From positions 1,496 through 58,846 of the forward strand of contig JAUNBM010000009.1 of NCBI GenBank assembly GCA_030527115.1: DNA of 57,351 nt. The letters are read 5' to 3'. Source of the DNA: Clostridia bacterium (lineage in GTDB: Bacteria > Bacillota > Clostridia > Christensenellales > CAG-138). The notes under the pieces are model-generated. The model saw only the letters and a program-made list of their open reading frames with translations. It made no database searches and was not told the DNA's origin. Shown piece after piece: positions 26,061 through 35,085 of this stretch (position 1 is the first letter of the stretch; every line of letters starts with the position of its first letter). The translations under genes were made by a program, and so were the position numbers.

Positions 26061-27485
26061 ATGAATGATTCGGCGTATTTAAGATTCCTTGCATCGAAGG
26101 AGCTGTCCGGCAAGGAGCGGGCGGAGCAGGAGCGAACCCGCTTTGCTCGCGCTCCTTTAATCAGCGTGCTCTGCGATTCGGAGCTGGAGCTGTCCCGCCA
26201 GACCTACAAAAATTTTGCCAGGCTTGAGCGCGACCGCGCCTCCGAAGCGCGGGGCGACTTTCTTTTGTTTGTGCCCGACGGCGCGAAGCTCTCCGACGAA
26301 GCCCTCTATCGCTTTGCGGTCGAGGCGGCTTTGGATGCGGAATTCGTCTACTGCGACGAGGACGCCCTTCTGCCCTCGGGCGGGCGCGGCGAACCGCTGT
26401 TTAAGCCGGATTTTTCGCCCGAAACCCTGCTGTCGTATAACTATATCGGCGACTGCTTTTTAGTCAGCAGGGCCCTGTTTTGCAGGGCGGGCGGCGCGGC
26501 GCAAACCACCAAGGAACTAATCCTCGAGCTGACAAAAAGCTCCGCTAAGACGGCTCACATCCCAAGGGTTCTGCTGACGCAAAGGCGGCCGAGAGAGCTT
26601 GAGTTCCAAAGAAGGCGGCTTCCAGCGATAAATCGCAAGCTCAGCATCGTGATTGTGAACACTTCCGGCTATGAGGCGCTGTTAAAGAGCCTGAACGGGA
26701 TAGAGCAGGTCAGCGTTTATGATAACTATGAGCTTATTGTGGTTGACGCCGCCGCCCACGACAGCCGCCTCGAACGGCTCTACTCCGCCCTCGAACGCGA
26801 CTCAGCCGCCACGCTCATCCAAGCGAACCCCGATTGCAACTATGCTTCGATGTTCAACCGGGGCGTGAAAGCCGCCACCGGAGCCTATGCGCTCACGCTG
26901 TTTGCCGGCTCCGTTCCAAAAAGCGGCGACTTTATCGAAAGGCTCGTAGCCCCGTTGCTTATAGCGGAGGTCGGCGCGACCGGCGCAAGGCTGGACAACC
27001 CCGACGGTTCTCTGCACACCGCGGGCGTCACCGTCGGCCTGCACGGAGGCCTGTTTTCCCTCTACCGCGGAATACGCCCTTGCAAGAACGACCGGGAGTA
27101 TTTGCGCTGGGCGGGCTGTACCCGCAATGTTACCGCTCTTTCGATAAACGGGCTGGCTACGGAACGGACTACCTTTGAAACGCTGAACGGGTTCGACGAA
27201 ACGCTCCCCGCCGCCGGCTTTGCCGAGGACTACTGCCTGCGCTTGCTCGCCTCGGGCAAGCGGGCGGTCTATGTTCCCGAAGCGGTCTTTGTCTTGCCAA
27301 CGCAAAAGCCGCCCGTCATCAATGAACTCAATGAGATGCGGCTTATGGACGTCTTTCGTCCCTTGCTTGTCAAGGGCGACCCTATGTATAATCCAAATTT
27401 CGACTACGACTGCTCGGTTCCTCTCCCCTGCGCCTCCCCCGTTCCGCCGCTTATATTGCACAACAAAAACGGGGACTGGGTTTAG
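26061..27485 (+). CDS. Tandem GT2-like glycosyltransferase, probably degenerate
   Basis: A 474-residue protein with two GT-A-like modules. The first (to about residue 190) has ARGDFLLFVPDG, YCDEDALL and FKPDFSPETLLSYNYIG, typical of rhamnosyl-type GT2 proteins. The second (about 195-450) has LSIVIVNTSG, CNYASMFNRGVKAATG, DGSLHTAGVTVG and the CLRLLASGKRAVYVPE element. In both modules the DXD-type metal site is missing: FVPDG and LFAGS replace the usual aspartates. The N-terminal nucleotide-binding strand is also much shortened. It may be inactive or regulatory. No ribosome site precedes the ATG. Confidence 0.75.
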   Translation: MNDSAYLRFLASKELSGKERAEQERTRFARAPLISVLCDSELELSRQTYKNFARLERDRASEARGDFLLFVPDGAKLSDEALYRFAVEAALDAEFVYCDEDALLPSGGRGEPLFKPDFSPETLLSYNYIGDCFLVSRALFCRAGGAAQTTKELILELTKSSAKTAHIPRVLLTQRRPRELEFQRRRLPAINRKLSIVIVNTSGYEALLKSLNGIEQVSVYDNYELIVVDAAAHDSRLERLYSALERDSAATLIQANPDCNYASMFNRGVKAATGAYALTLFAGSVPKSGDFIERLVAPLLIAEVGATGARLDNPDGSLHTAGVTVGLHGGLFSLYRGIRPCKNDREYLRWAGCTRNVTALSINGLATERTTFETLNGFDETLPAAGFAEDYCLRLLASGKRAVYVPEAVFVLPTQKPPVINELNEMRLMDVFRPLLVKGDPMYNPNFDYDCSVPLPCASPVPPLILHNKNGDWV

Positions 27486-27509
27486 AAGCGAAAAAACGGC
27501 AATCGCGGC

Positions 27510-28502
27510 CTATCTGTCCAGGATATCCGTTGTCGTTGCGAGCATTACGGCCTTGATCGTGTGCATCCTGTTTTCCGCCTCGTCGAATACGACGCTGTGG
27601 CGGCTGCGGAACACCTCGTCCGTTACCTCCATCTCCGTAAGCCCGAACTTCTCATATATGTCCCGCCCGACGCTGGTTTCCAGATCGTGGAAGGAGGGAA
27701 GGCAATGCAGGAATATGACGTCGGGATTGTTGGCGCGCCGGAGCATATCCATCGTGACCCGGTAGGGGGACAGAGCTTCGATTCGCTCGGCAAACTGAGC
27801 CTCCTCGCCCATCGACACCCACACGTCGGTATAGATCACATCCGCGCCCTCAACCGCCGCTATATCGTCCGACAGCGTTATCGAAGCGCCGGTTTCCCTG
27901 CCCAGCTCCCTCATACGCTCCACCAGCTTCTCGTCGGGAAAGAGGCTCTTGGGCGCTATGCCGACAAAATCCATGCCCATCTTTGCACAGCCTATCATCA
28001 GCGAGTTGCCCATGTTGTTCCGCGCATCGCCGACATAGCAGAACTTCACCTCGCTCAGCGGCTTTTTAACGTGTTCCTCAATCGTCATCCAGTCCGCCAG
28101 AACCTGCGTCGGATGATAGAGGTCGGTCAGCCCGTTCCATACCGGAACTTGAGCATACTTCGCCAGAAGCTCCACGGTCTTTTGCTCGAAGCCGCGAAAC
28201 TCTATTCCGTCATAAAAGCGGCCCAGCACCTTTGCGGTGTCCTCAAGCGATTCCTTCTTGCCCATCTGACTGTTGGACAGGAAGGTAACCTTTGCGCCCT
28301 CGTCGTTGGCGGCAACCTCGAAGGCACAGCGCGTCCGCGTTGAAGTCTTCTCGAACAAAAGCACGATATTCATGTTCTTCATGCGTTCGGGGAAGATTCG
28401 CTCGCGCTTTTCGCGCTTGACCTGATGCGCCAGATCCAAAAGCTTTCGGATCTCCTCGGGACTGTAATCGAGCAGGGTTAAAAGATGTCTGCCTTTGAAC
28501 AT
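27510..28502 (-). CDS. argF: Ornithine carbamoyltransferase (catabolic context)
   Basis: A 330-residue OTCase. Motifs: [12 protein letters not shown] for carbamoyl phosphate, YHPTQVLAD, and HCLPSFHD with the catalytic Cys, as in ornithine-specific enzymes. It follows the arginine deiminase gene by 25 bases, so it probably works in the arginine deiminase pathway, making carbamoyl phosphate and ornithine from citrulline (arcB role). AAAGGAAG precedes the ATG. No carbamate kinase or antiporter gene is in the window. Confidence 0.93.
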   Translation of the reverse strand: MFKGRHLLTLLDYSPEEIRKLLDLAHQVKREKRERIFPERMKNMNIVLLFEKTSTRTRCAFEVAANDEGAKVTFLSNSQMGKKESLEDTAKVLGRFYDGIEFRGFEQKTVELLAKYAQVPVWNGLTDLYHPTQVLADWMTIEEHVKKPLSEVKFCYVGDARNNMGNSLMIGCAKMGMDFVGIAPKSLFPDEKLVERMRELGRETGASITLSDDIAAVEGADVIYTDVWVSMGEEAQFAERIEALSPYRVTMDMLRRANNPDVIFLHCLPSFHDLETSVGRDIYEKFGLTEMEVTDEVFRSRHSVVFDEAENRMHTIKAVMLATTTDILDR

Positions 28503-28527
28503 AAAACTCTTCCTTTCTTGGTTTTAA

Positions 28528-29745
28528 TCAATCTATCGCTTCGCGAATAAAGGGCATGCTCATGCAACGCGGCCCGCCTCTCCCTCTGGAAAGCTCCGCC
28601 GAGGGAATTTCGTGAACCGTGAACCCCTTTTCACGCAATATCCGGTTGGTAACATAGTTTCGCGAGTATGTTATAACCTCGCCCGGCGCGATTGCCAGCG
28701 TATTCGCCCCATCGTTCCATTGCTCGCGCGCCGCGTCGATAACCCCGCCGCCGCCGCATTCGATGAGCCGGATCTCGTCCTTGCCCAGAACTTCCTTCAT
28801 CAGATCCACGAAAGGCACGCGGCTCTCCTCTATCCTCAGCTTATCGTCCTCCTTGCACAGCACAAAGCAACGGAGAATCTGCATGATGTTGGGATGTATG
28901 ACGAAGGTATCCTTGTCCACCATGGTCATAACCGTGTCGAGGTGCATAAAGGCGCGCACCTTGGGAATGTTGATTGCAATTATCCTTGTTATGCCCGTAT
29001 GCGGGGAGATGAGCCGGTTGGCAACCAGCTCGATGGCCTGCGGACTGGTGCGCTCGGATATGCCTATCGCCAGCGTGGAAGCATTTAAAACGAGGCAGTC
29101 GCCGCCCTCGATATTGTGTATGTCGGTGCGGTCGTGCCACTTGCGCACCCATTTGTAGACGGGATGATATTTAAAAATGTATTTTGCGAACAGGGTTTCC
29201 CTGTGCCGAACCTCGTTTTGCATACGGGAAATCAACACTCCGGTTCCGACGTTTGCAAAGGGATCGCGGGTAAAATACAGGTTGGGCATGGGGTCGACAT
29301 AGAAGGGGTAAGCGTCCTCTATGAAATCGACGAGGTGCTTCTTCAGGCTCGTCGGAAGCTGGCTCTTGCGGATTCCTCCGCCCATGGTCGAAACGAGCGT
29401 GCAAAGCGGCAGTTCGGAGAGATATTCCGAGATGGCCTGCTCCGCTCCGGTCATCTGTATGTTGGCCTCGCGAACATATTCCCAGATCAGCTCCTCCTTG
29501 CAGGAAGCGCTTGCAATCGCCTCCTTCAAAAGCTCCTCCAGATACAAAACGCGGACTCCGCAGTTCTCAAGCGTCTTTGTAAAAACATCGTGTTCCTCAC
29601 GCGCATGAACGAGATAGGGTATGTCGTCAAAGAGCTGTCGCGCCATGTATTCGGGCATGAGATTCTCCAGCTCCGCGCCCGGCCGGTGAACCATTACGGT
29701 CTTTAGCCTGCCGACCTCGGACTGGACAAGAATTGGTGATTGCAT
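28528..29745 (-). CDS. arcA: Arginine deiminase
   Basis: Converts arginine to citrulline and ammonia. The 405-residue protein has YFTRDPFANVG, EGGDCLVLN, MHLDTVMTMVD and the C-terminal GGPRCMSMPF with the catalytic Cys. All are intact and the length is normal. GGAAGGTG precedes the ATG. It leads a two-gene unit with the OTCase; its leader is about 130 bases long and can form a GC-rich hairpin (ACCGCC with GGCGGT near 29815-29855). Confidence 0.95.
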   Translation of the reverse strand: MQSPILVQSEVGRLKTVMVHRPGAELENLMPEYMARQLFDDIPYLVHAREEHDVFTKTLENCGVRVLYLEELLKEAIASASCKEELIWEYVREANIQMTGAEQAISEYLSELPLCTLVSTMGGGIRKSQLPTSLKKHLVDFIEDAYPFYVDPMPNLYFTRDPFANVGTGVLISRMQNEVRHRETLFAKYIFKYHPVYKWVRKWHDRTDIHNIEGGDCLVLNASTLAIGISERTSPQAIELVANRLISPHTGITRIIAINIPKVRAFMHLDTVMTMVDKDTFVIHPNIMQILRCFVLCKEDDKLRIEESRVPFVDLMKEVLGKDEIRLIECGGGGVIDAAREQWNDGANTLAIAPGEVITYSRNYVTNRILREKGFTVHEIPSAELSRGRGGPRCMSMPFIREAID

Positions 29746-29883
29746 GAGCTTTCACCTTCCTTTCTGAAACTTGCCAAATAAGATTTGGAATCGCGAACGG
29801 AAATTTTCTGCTTGACCGCCGCCCGGCCGAACCCTCAGCGAACCGGCGGTTTTTGCCCGTTGTTTTTCCGTTTTTCCTCTATT

Positions 29884-29912
29884 AGTGTAGCCCATAATAC
29901 GCAAAAAATCAA
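29884..29912 (-). promoter_or_regulatory. arcA promoter
   Basis: On the minus strand TTGATT (29907-29912) and TACACT (29884-29889) are 17 bases apart. The start would be near 29877, leaving a leader of roughly 130 bases. I see no clear ArgR box. Confidence 0.5.
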
Positions 29913-29975
29913 ACAGAAAGTTTATTCTTCCGTTTTGCAATATTATGCCTTATTTTCCTCCCTTTTTAGGAGTTT

Positions 29976-31931
29976 TTATCTGATATGTTCCTTTAGCTCG
30001 CCGCTCCGGTACGCCTCAAGCAAGCGCTTTAAATCCTCCACCCGTTCTATAAGCGAGCGCCCGACGTCCGTATCCGCAACGAGCTTTCTTGCCCCGGGAC
30101 GGAATACGCAGGTCTGCGTGGAATGGATGTCGATTTCGTTTTCTATCGCCTCATCGACGGTAACGAAGGGGTCGTGGCAGGACAAAAATACGCCGTTGGA
30201 GCTATATATCAGCGTATACCCTGCGATTCCGGTTTCGCGCTGGTAGGGCTTGCTCATCCCGCCGTCAATGACTATAACCCTGCCGTTAGCCTTGATGGGC
30301 GACTCGCCCTTCCTTATCTTCACCGGAACGTGGCCGTTGACTATGCGGCTCTCGTCGCCCTCTATCCCAAACTCCTTAAGCAGGCGGATAGCAAAGTCCT
30401 CGTCCTCGGCGCAGAGAAAATAGGTGTTCTTCCTCTCCACGTGCGTTGCCTTGTCCTCGACAAAGTAACGCTCGAAGGTCGTCATGCGGTCTTTGCCAAA
30501 GAGCGGCGAATTTGGCCCGCACCAGAGATACCACATGAAGTCCAGCCCCCTGTTGCGCTCGTCGGAGCCCCATTTCCCAAAATATGCCTTCCTCGCCATC
30601 GAATCGGCAAAATCGAAGTAGCTCTTGCCCGAATATTCCTGCCCGAAGAACGAGACCTTGGTGAGCGAGCCGTCCGCTTCGGCGGGAACGCAACCGTGGA
30701 ACAGCAGGTTGCCGTTGCAACACAGATACAGCCCGCCCTTGGAATACAGGGTTTGCACGTGCTGTTGAAGCCTCTGTGAATGATAGAACGCCTGCCTCAG
30801 CTTATCCAGCAGTTCCTGCTCCTCCACGGACAGCAGATATGGATCGGAGGGCAACACGGTGGGAAAGCAGGCGTCGGCAAGAGGATAGCTCCCCTCCTCC
30901 AGCTCGATAAAGCCGCGCTCATAATCTATGCGGTGCAGCATACGCCGCGCCTCCATTTTAAAGTCGGGATTTCTCAAGATAAGCCCGCCCTCCAGCTTAA
31001 AGAGGATTACCGCCATGGCCTTGTGCATCTTTGCCATCAGCTCGCTGTCGCGCTGGCTCAAGGGCTCCTCCAGCGTGCGCGGATAGAAGCGCAGGCAGGG
31101 GTCGTCCCCGTAGGCCTGCATTGCGAAGGTCACAAGCGGGCTGAGCGATATACCGTAACCGTCCTCCAGCGTATCCATGTTGCCATACTTTAGGGAGTTG
31201 ATAATCGTCGTTGCTATCAGCGCGTCCGAGCCTGCCGCCGCCCCCATCCAAAGGATATCGTGGTTGCCCCACTGAAAATCTATATCGTGAAAGCGCATCA
31301 GCGCATCCATGATTATATGCGCGCCCGGCCCGCGGTCATAGATATCGCCAATGATGTGCAACCGGTCGATTACCAGCCGCTGAATAAGCTCGCAGATGGA
31401 TATTACGAAGGAATCGGCGCATCCGGTTTCGATGATCGACCTCACGATCTCGCGGTTGTAACTCGTTTTGTTCTCGTTGTCGGTCGCATGGAGCAACTCG
31501 TCGATAATGTATTCAAAGCCCTTCGGGAGCGCTTTTCGTAGTTTGGAGCGGGTGTATTTTGAGGCGGAGAGCCTGCAAACCTCCACGAGCCGGAGCAGGT
31601 TGGTCGAATACCACTCCTCCGTCAGCGCGCCCTCTTTTCTGAGGTTTTCAAGCTTCTTTGCGGGATAATATATCAGCGTTGCCAGGGAATTGCGCTCGTT
31701 AAGCGTCATGGAGTCCTCGAACAGCAGGTCGATCTTCTCGCGGACGACCCCCGATGCGTTTTTCAGCATATGCAAAAAGGCGGCGTATTCGCCGTGCATA
31801 TCGGAGATGAAATGTTCGGTTCCCTTGGGAAGTCGAAGGATTGCGCTGAGATTGATTATTTCCGTGGAAACTGCCGAAATTGTGGGGTACTCCCGAGCCA
31901 GCAATCTGAGATACTTCAAATCCTGCGTCAT
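29976..31931 (-). CDS. fbp: Fructose-1,6-bisphosphatase, class III
   Basis: Gluconeogenic phosphatase of Firmicutes. The 651-residue protein has the calcineurin-like metal motifs HFISDMHGEY, HIIGDIYDRGPGAH and QWGNHDILWMGAA, and C-terminal NGHVPVKIRKGESP. The large size is typical of class III enzymes and rules out classes I and II. GGGAGG precedes the ATG. It is monocistronic. Confidence 0.95.
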   Translation of the reverse strand: MTQDLKYLRLLAREYPTISAVSTEIINLSAILRLPKGTEHFISDMHGEYAAFLHMLKNASGVVREKIDLLFEDSMTLNERNSLATLIYYPAKKLENLRKEGALTEEWYSTNLLRLVEVCRLSASKYTRSKLRKALPKGFEYIIDELLHATDNENKTSYNREIVRSIIETGCADSFVISICELIQRLVIDRLHIIGDIYDRGPGAHIIMDALMRFHDIDFQWGNHDILWMGAAAGSDALIATTIINSLKYGNMDTLEDGYGISLSPLVTFAMQAYGDDPCLRFYPRTLEEPLSQRDSELMAKMHKAMAVILFKLEGGLILRNPDFKMEARRMLHRIDYERGFIELEEGSYPLADACFPTVLPSDPYLLSVEEQELLDKLRQAFYHSQRLQQHVQTLYSKGGLYLCCNGNLLFHGCVPAEADGSLTKVSFFGQEYSGKSYFDFADSMARKAYFGKWGSDERNRGLDFMWYLWCGPNSPLFGKDRMTTFERYFVEDKATHVERKNTYFLCAEDEDFAIRLLKEFGIEGDESRIVNGHVPVKIRKGESPIKANGRVIVIDGGMSKPYQRETGIAGYTLIYSSNGVFLSCHDPFVTVDEAIENEIDIHSTQTCVFRPGARKLVADTDVGRSLIERVEDLKRLLEAYRSGELKEHIR

Positions 31932-31957
31932 GTTGCTTCCTCCCGCGCTTATTATTC

Positions 31958-31986
31958 ATTATATTATTTCCCTCCCCGAAAAGCAA
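31958..31986 (-). promoter_or_regulatory. fbp promoter
   Basis: On the minus strand TTGCTT (31981-31986) and TATAAT (31958-31963) are 17 bases apart, giving a leader of about 20 bases. Confidence 0.6.
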
Positions 31987-32047
31987 GCACGAGAATAACG
32001 TTGAAAATCGTGGGAAATACTTGATAGAAAAGAGAGGAGCTAAAGTT

Positions 32048-32206
32048 ATGAAAGACAAGCGTACCGAAGTTGACGTCGACCGCCCCGTGACCGCCTCCGG
32101 CATGGAATGCACCGGCCTGATGCCCACCCCGCCGCAGGATGAGGCGGAATATGAATCCTACCGCAATCTCTATTCCATGGAAACCCCCAAAGAGGATAAG
32201 CCTTAA
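32048..32206 (+). CDS. Small conserved-looking protein, unknown
   Basis: A 52-residue, soluble, acidic protein. It contains the pattern VTASGMECTGLMPTPPQDEAE and then a YESYRNLY segment, which I associate with short uncharacterised proteins in Clostridia; I know no function. AGAGGAG lies about ten bases before the ATG at 32048; an earlier in-frame ATG has no site. A hairpin follows at the stop. Confidence 0.65.
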   Translation: MKDKRTEVDVDRPVTASGMECTGLMPTPPQDEAEYESYRNLYSMETPKEDKP

Positions 32207-32217
32207 ACGGGGGTTTT
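32181..32217 (+). terminator. Candidate terminator after the small gene
   Basis: AAACCCCC (32181-32188) pairs with GGGGGTTT (32209-32216), followed by few T. The stem includes the end of the small reading frame. Confidence 0.5.
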
Positions 32218-32262
32218 CCCCTGTCCGCCGTCCCCTCTCTATGCGAACTGCCGCCAATAGCA

Positions 32263-32291
32263 TTGACAGCGCGAAAAAAAGAGGGTAGAAT
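32263..32291 (+). promoter_or_regulatory. Promoter of the AlkD-like gene
   Basis: TTGACA (32263-32268) and TAGAAT (32286-32291) are 17 bases apart, 28 bases before the GTG start. Confidence 0.75.
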
Positions 32292-32318
32292 CCCCATATA
32301 TCAAGAGGGGAGCGGCTT

Positions 32319-32999
32319 GTGGATATAACGAAACATCTGTCGGAGCTTCAAGACGAAGATTATAGAGCATTTAACTGCAAACTCATTCCGACCGTCGACC
32401 CCCGGCGGGTAATCGGAGTGCGCACGCCCGCCTTGAAACAGCTCGCCAAGGAGCTTTTCGCCTCCAATCAGGCGAAGGCTTTTTTGAACTCGCTTCCTCA
32501 TTTCTACTATGAGGAGAACAATCTCCACGGCTATCTGATTGCCTTACAGCGCGATTATTCGCAGACGCTCGCCCTTGTAAAGGCTTTTCTGCCCCATATA
32601 GACAACTGGGCTACCTGCGACGTTCTGCGCCCGCAGTCCTTCCGGAAGAACCCCGAACGCCTGATAGCGGAAATCCCCGCCTTTTTGGCCTCGCAACACA
32701 TATATACTCAAAGGTTCGGCATGGGGATGCTGATGGCGCATTATCTCGATGAGCATTTCAAACCCGAATACCTCGAATGGGTCGCCTCCGTCCGCTCGGA
32801 GGAATACTATATAAACATGATGATCGCCTGGTATTTTGCAACCGCGCTCGCCAAACAATATGATTTCGCCCTGCCCTTCATCGAAAAACGGCGTCTCGCG
32901 CCTTGGACGCATAACAAGGCGATACAGAAGTCCTTGGAAAGCCGCCGTATTAAACCCGTTCAAAAGGAATATCTGAAAGCGCTGAAGGTCTCCCTTTAA
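32319..32999 (+). CDS. DNA alkylation repair protein, AlkD-like
   Basis: A 226-residue all-helical HEAT-like protein. HIDNWATCDVL corresponds to the Trp/Asp-containing helix of AlkD, a glycosylase that removes alkylated bases; VIGVRTPALKQLAKEL near the N terminus is also typical. The gene starts with GTG at 32319, preceded by GAGGGGAG. It has its own promoter. Enzyme activity is inferred from the family, some members of which are not active glycosylases. Confidence 0.87.
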   Translation: MDITKHLSELQDEDYRAFNCKLIPTVDPRRVIGVRTPALKQLAKELFASNQAKAFLNSLPHFYYEENNLHGYLIALQRDYSQTLALVKAFLPHIDNWATCDVLRPQSFRKNPERLIAEIPAFLASQHIYTQRFGMGMLMAHYLDEHFKPEYLEWVASVRSEEYYINMMIAWYFATALAKQYDFALPFIEKRRLAPWTHNKAIQKSLESRRIKPVQKEYLKALKVSL

Positions 33000-33030
33000 G
33001 GGCTAAAGCCGAGAATCCCGTCCGTTTTTG

Positions 33031-33059
33031 TTGAATTATGCCGGTTTGTATGGTATGAT
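33031..33059 (+). promoter_or_regulatory. Promoter of the deacetylase lipoprotein gene
   Basis: TTGAAT (33031-33036) and TATGAT (33054-33059) are 17 bases apart, with TGG before the -10 (extended). Confidence 0.7.
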
Positions 33060-33083
33060 TATAGCAAAAGGAGGGGACGACAG

Positions 33084-33986
33084 ATGAAAAAGCTTCTTGT
33101 TTTTCTTTTAGCCTTGCTGTTTCTTTGCGGCTGTCGTGCGGATTCGGCCGTGCAAGCCACCTTTGCCCCGAGCGATTCGCCCTCACCGCCGCCCACCGAA
33201 CCTCCAACGCCCTCCCCGCTCCCGGTTCCGACCCCCACTCTCGCGGAGCAATGGTATATCGACCGCATCGAGCAGACCGTGGGCTATGTTATGCAATACG
33301 GCGGCTGTCCCGACGAGTTGTCGGCAAGACAGCGGGTTTGCGGGATGTATCTCGATCCTGAGGGCAAAATGATAGCCCTGACCTACGACGGCTCCGCCAA
33401 CCAATATGCCGAGCAAATCCTGGATATCCTCGAAGCCAACAATGCCCGCGCCACCTTCTTTATCTCCGGCACGGAATATGACGAAAAAAGGGAGGTGATA
33501 GGGCGAATGCTCGCCCTCGGTTGCGAGGTGGGCAGTCATTCCGTTACCCATCCTGACTTCCGCGATATAGGCAAGGAGAGTATGCGGGCTGAGATGAGCT
33601 ACTGCGTCGATAAGATGCGGGAGCTGTTCGGCTATGAGGTGACGACCTTCCGCCCGCCCTACGGGAGCTATAACGATGACGTTAAGGCGGTATGCAAGGA
33701 GATGGGCTTGAAGATTATTATGTGGTACCGCTCCTCGCACGACTCCCACAGCGATTACACCGCCGATATGATATACGAGCGCGTTATGCTCGCGGTGGAC
33801 GAGAACGGGCATGAGCTGGAGGGCGCCACCATCCTGTTCCATCTCAACGATCAAAAGACCGTGGACGCCTCGGCGCGGTTCATCCCCGACCTTATCCGGC
33901 AGGGCTATCAGCTCGTAACCTGCGAGGAACTCTTTAAGCTCTCGCCCGACGGTTACAATCCCGGCGGAGTTTATCGTTATCAGTAG
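33084..33986 (+). CDS. Polysaccharide deacetylase (NodB) lipoprotein
   Basis: A 300-residue secreted protein: lipobox LFLCGC (Cys17), a Pro/Ser/Thr linker to about residue 50, then a NodB domain. Motif 2 GSHSVTHP and motif 3 FRPPYGSY are intact, as is LFHLND near the end. Motif 1 reads TYDGSAN instead of TFDDGPN, so the second, metal-binding Asp is lost, as in the TFDAG-type subgroup. Likely target is peptidoglycan or another N-acetylated polymer. AAAGGAGGGG precedes the ATG. Confidence 0.87.
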   Translation: MKKLLVFLLALLFLCGCRADSAVQATFAPSDSPSPPPTEPPTPSPLPVPTPTLAEQWYIDRIEQTVGYVMQYGGCPDELSARQRVCGMYLDPEGKMIALTYDGSANQYAEQILDILEANNARATFFISGTEYDEKREVIGRMLALGCEVGSHSVTHPDFRDIGKESMRAEMSYCVDKMRELFGYEVTTFRPPYGSYNDDVKAVCKEMGLKIIMWYRSSHDSHSDYTADMIYERVMLAVDENGHELEGATILFHLNDQKTVDASARFIPDLIRQGYQLVTCEELFKLSPDGYNPGGVYRYQ

Positions 33987-35084
33987 CTAAAAGGCGGCTT
34001 CCAATATAAAACAGCCCTCGTCGCCCTCCCTCACCCTTTGATAGTAGGGCGAGTAGGTATAGGCCGATATTTCGCGCGCGACCGGATCGAAGCTGAGGAT
34101 GCAAACATATCCCAGCCCCGTCTCGTGGTTTTCCTGATAGTTGTACATAAGCGTATTGACGCTCCGCTCGGCTTCGCCATCGCCATCGTCGTCATAGAGG
34201 TCAAGCCGCCTCACGCCCTCGCGGTAATGCCCGCAAAGCACGAGCCGAACGTTGGGACAGGCTGCTATCACCCGGGTATGCAACCGGTAACCCGGGCCCG
34301 TTAAAGAGCCGTCGGATTCGAGCGCGCTGTGCGTGATGATGATTCCGATTCTGTCCGGATAACTCTGAAGCGTATTTCGCGCCCAGTTATAGGTCGCCTG
34401 TTCGTCGATGCCCCAGCTGATTCCAAGCACTATAAATTCGCTCCCTCCGGCCTCAAACAGCGCATAGGATGCCGCTCCGTCCTCATAGAGCTGTCCTTCG
34501 CGAAGCGTGGGAGCTACGCAGGGCTGACTTAAAAACCGTCTGAAACTGCCGCTTTTCCCGATATCATGATTGCCCGCGACTATCAGGGAAGGATACCTTT
34601 CCACCAGCGGAAGCAACGCCTCGTTGGCTACCTCCCATTGCGCCTCGCTGTAACCGTTGTCGGTCACATCGCCGGTATGCACAAAAAATTGAACGTTATA
34701 CTCATCCCCCGTCTCCAAAACCCAGTCGGACAGCGAGGAGAACACTTCGGGAAATTGCAGGCTGTAATTTTGAGTATCCGAAATCCAAACTACCGAAAAC
34801 GGCGTCGGCGCGGGCGTTGGAGTTGGCACGGGCGTAAAAGTCGGCGTTGGAGTTGGCGGCGGGGCAAGCGGCAGGGTTAACCCCGGCGTTGCGGTTGCAA
34901 AGTCCGGCGTCACTTCAAAAGTCGCCGTCTCAAAGTCCCCCGCAGTCGATGCAGTTTGCGCCGCCGTCCCGGCTTCGCGTCCCTCGTCCGCCGAAAGCCC
35001 GCCCGCCGTACAGCCTAAGCAGAGGCAAACGAGCAGAATCGTCAGCAACGCAGTAATAGCTTTTTCCTTCCCCCTGCCCGCCAT
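33987..35084 (-). CDS. Metallophosphoesterase lipoprotein
   Basis: A 365-residue secreted protein with lipobox LCLGC (Cys25), a long Thr/Pro linker (about residues 55-90) and a calcineurin-like domain with WISDTQNY, HTGDVTDNG, AGNHDIG, ITHSALE and LCGHYRE. The metal-binding set is complete, apart from Gln for His in the first motif (DTQ), common in this branch. The ATG lies one base after the prfB stop and has no ribosome site, so it depends on coupling to prfB. Substrate unknown. Confidence 0.87.
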   Translation of the reverse strand: MAGRGKEKAITALLTILLVCLCLGCTAGGLSADEGREAGTAAQTASTAGDFETATFEVTPDFATATPGLTLPLAPPPTPTPTFTPVPTPTPAPTPFSVVWISDTQNYSLQFPEVFSSLSDWVLETGDEYNVQFFVHTGDVTDNGYSEAQWEVANEALLPLVERYPSLIVAGNHDIGKSGSFRRFLSQPCVAPTLREGQLYEDGAASYALFEAGGSEFIVLGISWGIDEQATYNWARNTLQSYPDRIGIIITHSALESDGSLTGPGYRLHTRVIAACPNVRLVLCGHYREGVRRLDLYDDDGDGEAERSVNTLMYNYQENHETGLGYVCILSFDPVAREISAYTYSPYYQRVREGDEGCFILEAAF

Positions 35085-35085
35085 T

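Noticed and set aside
29746..29975. A riboswitch or ArgR operator in the arcA leader
   Set aside because: There is a GC-rich hairpin, but no match to a riboswitch class or an ArgR box that I can defend.
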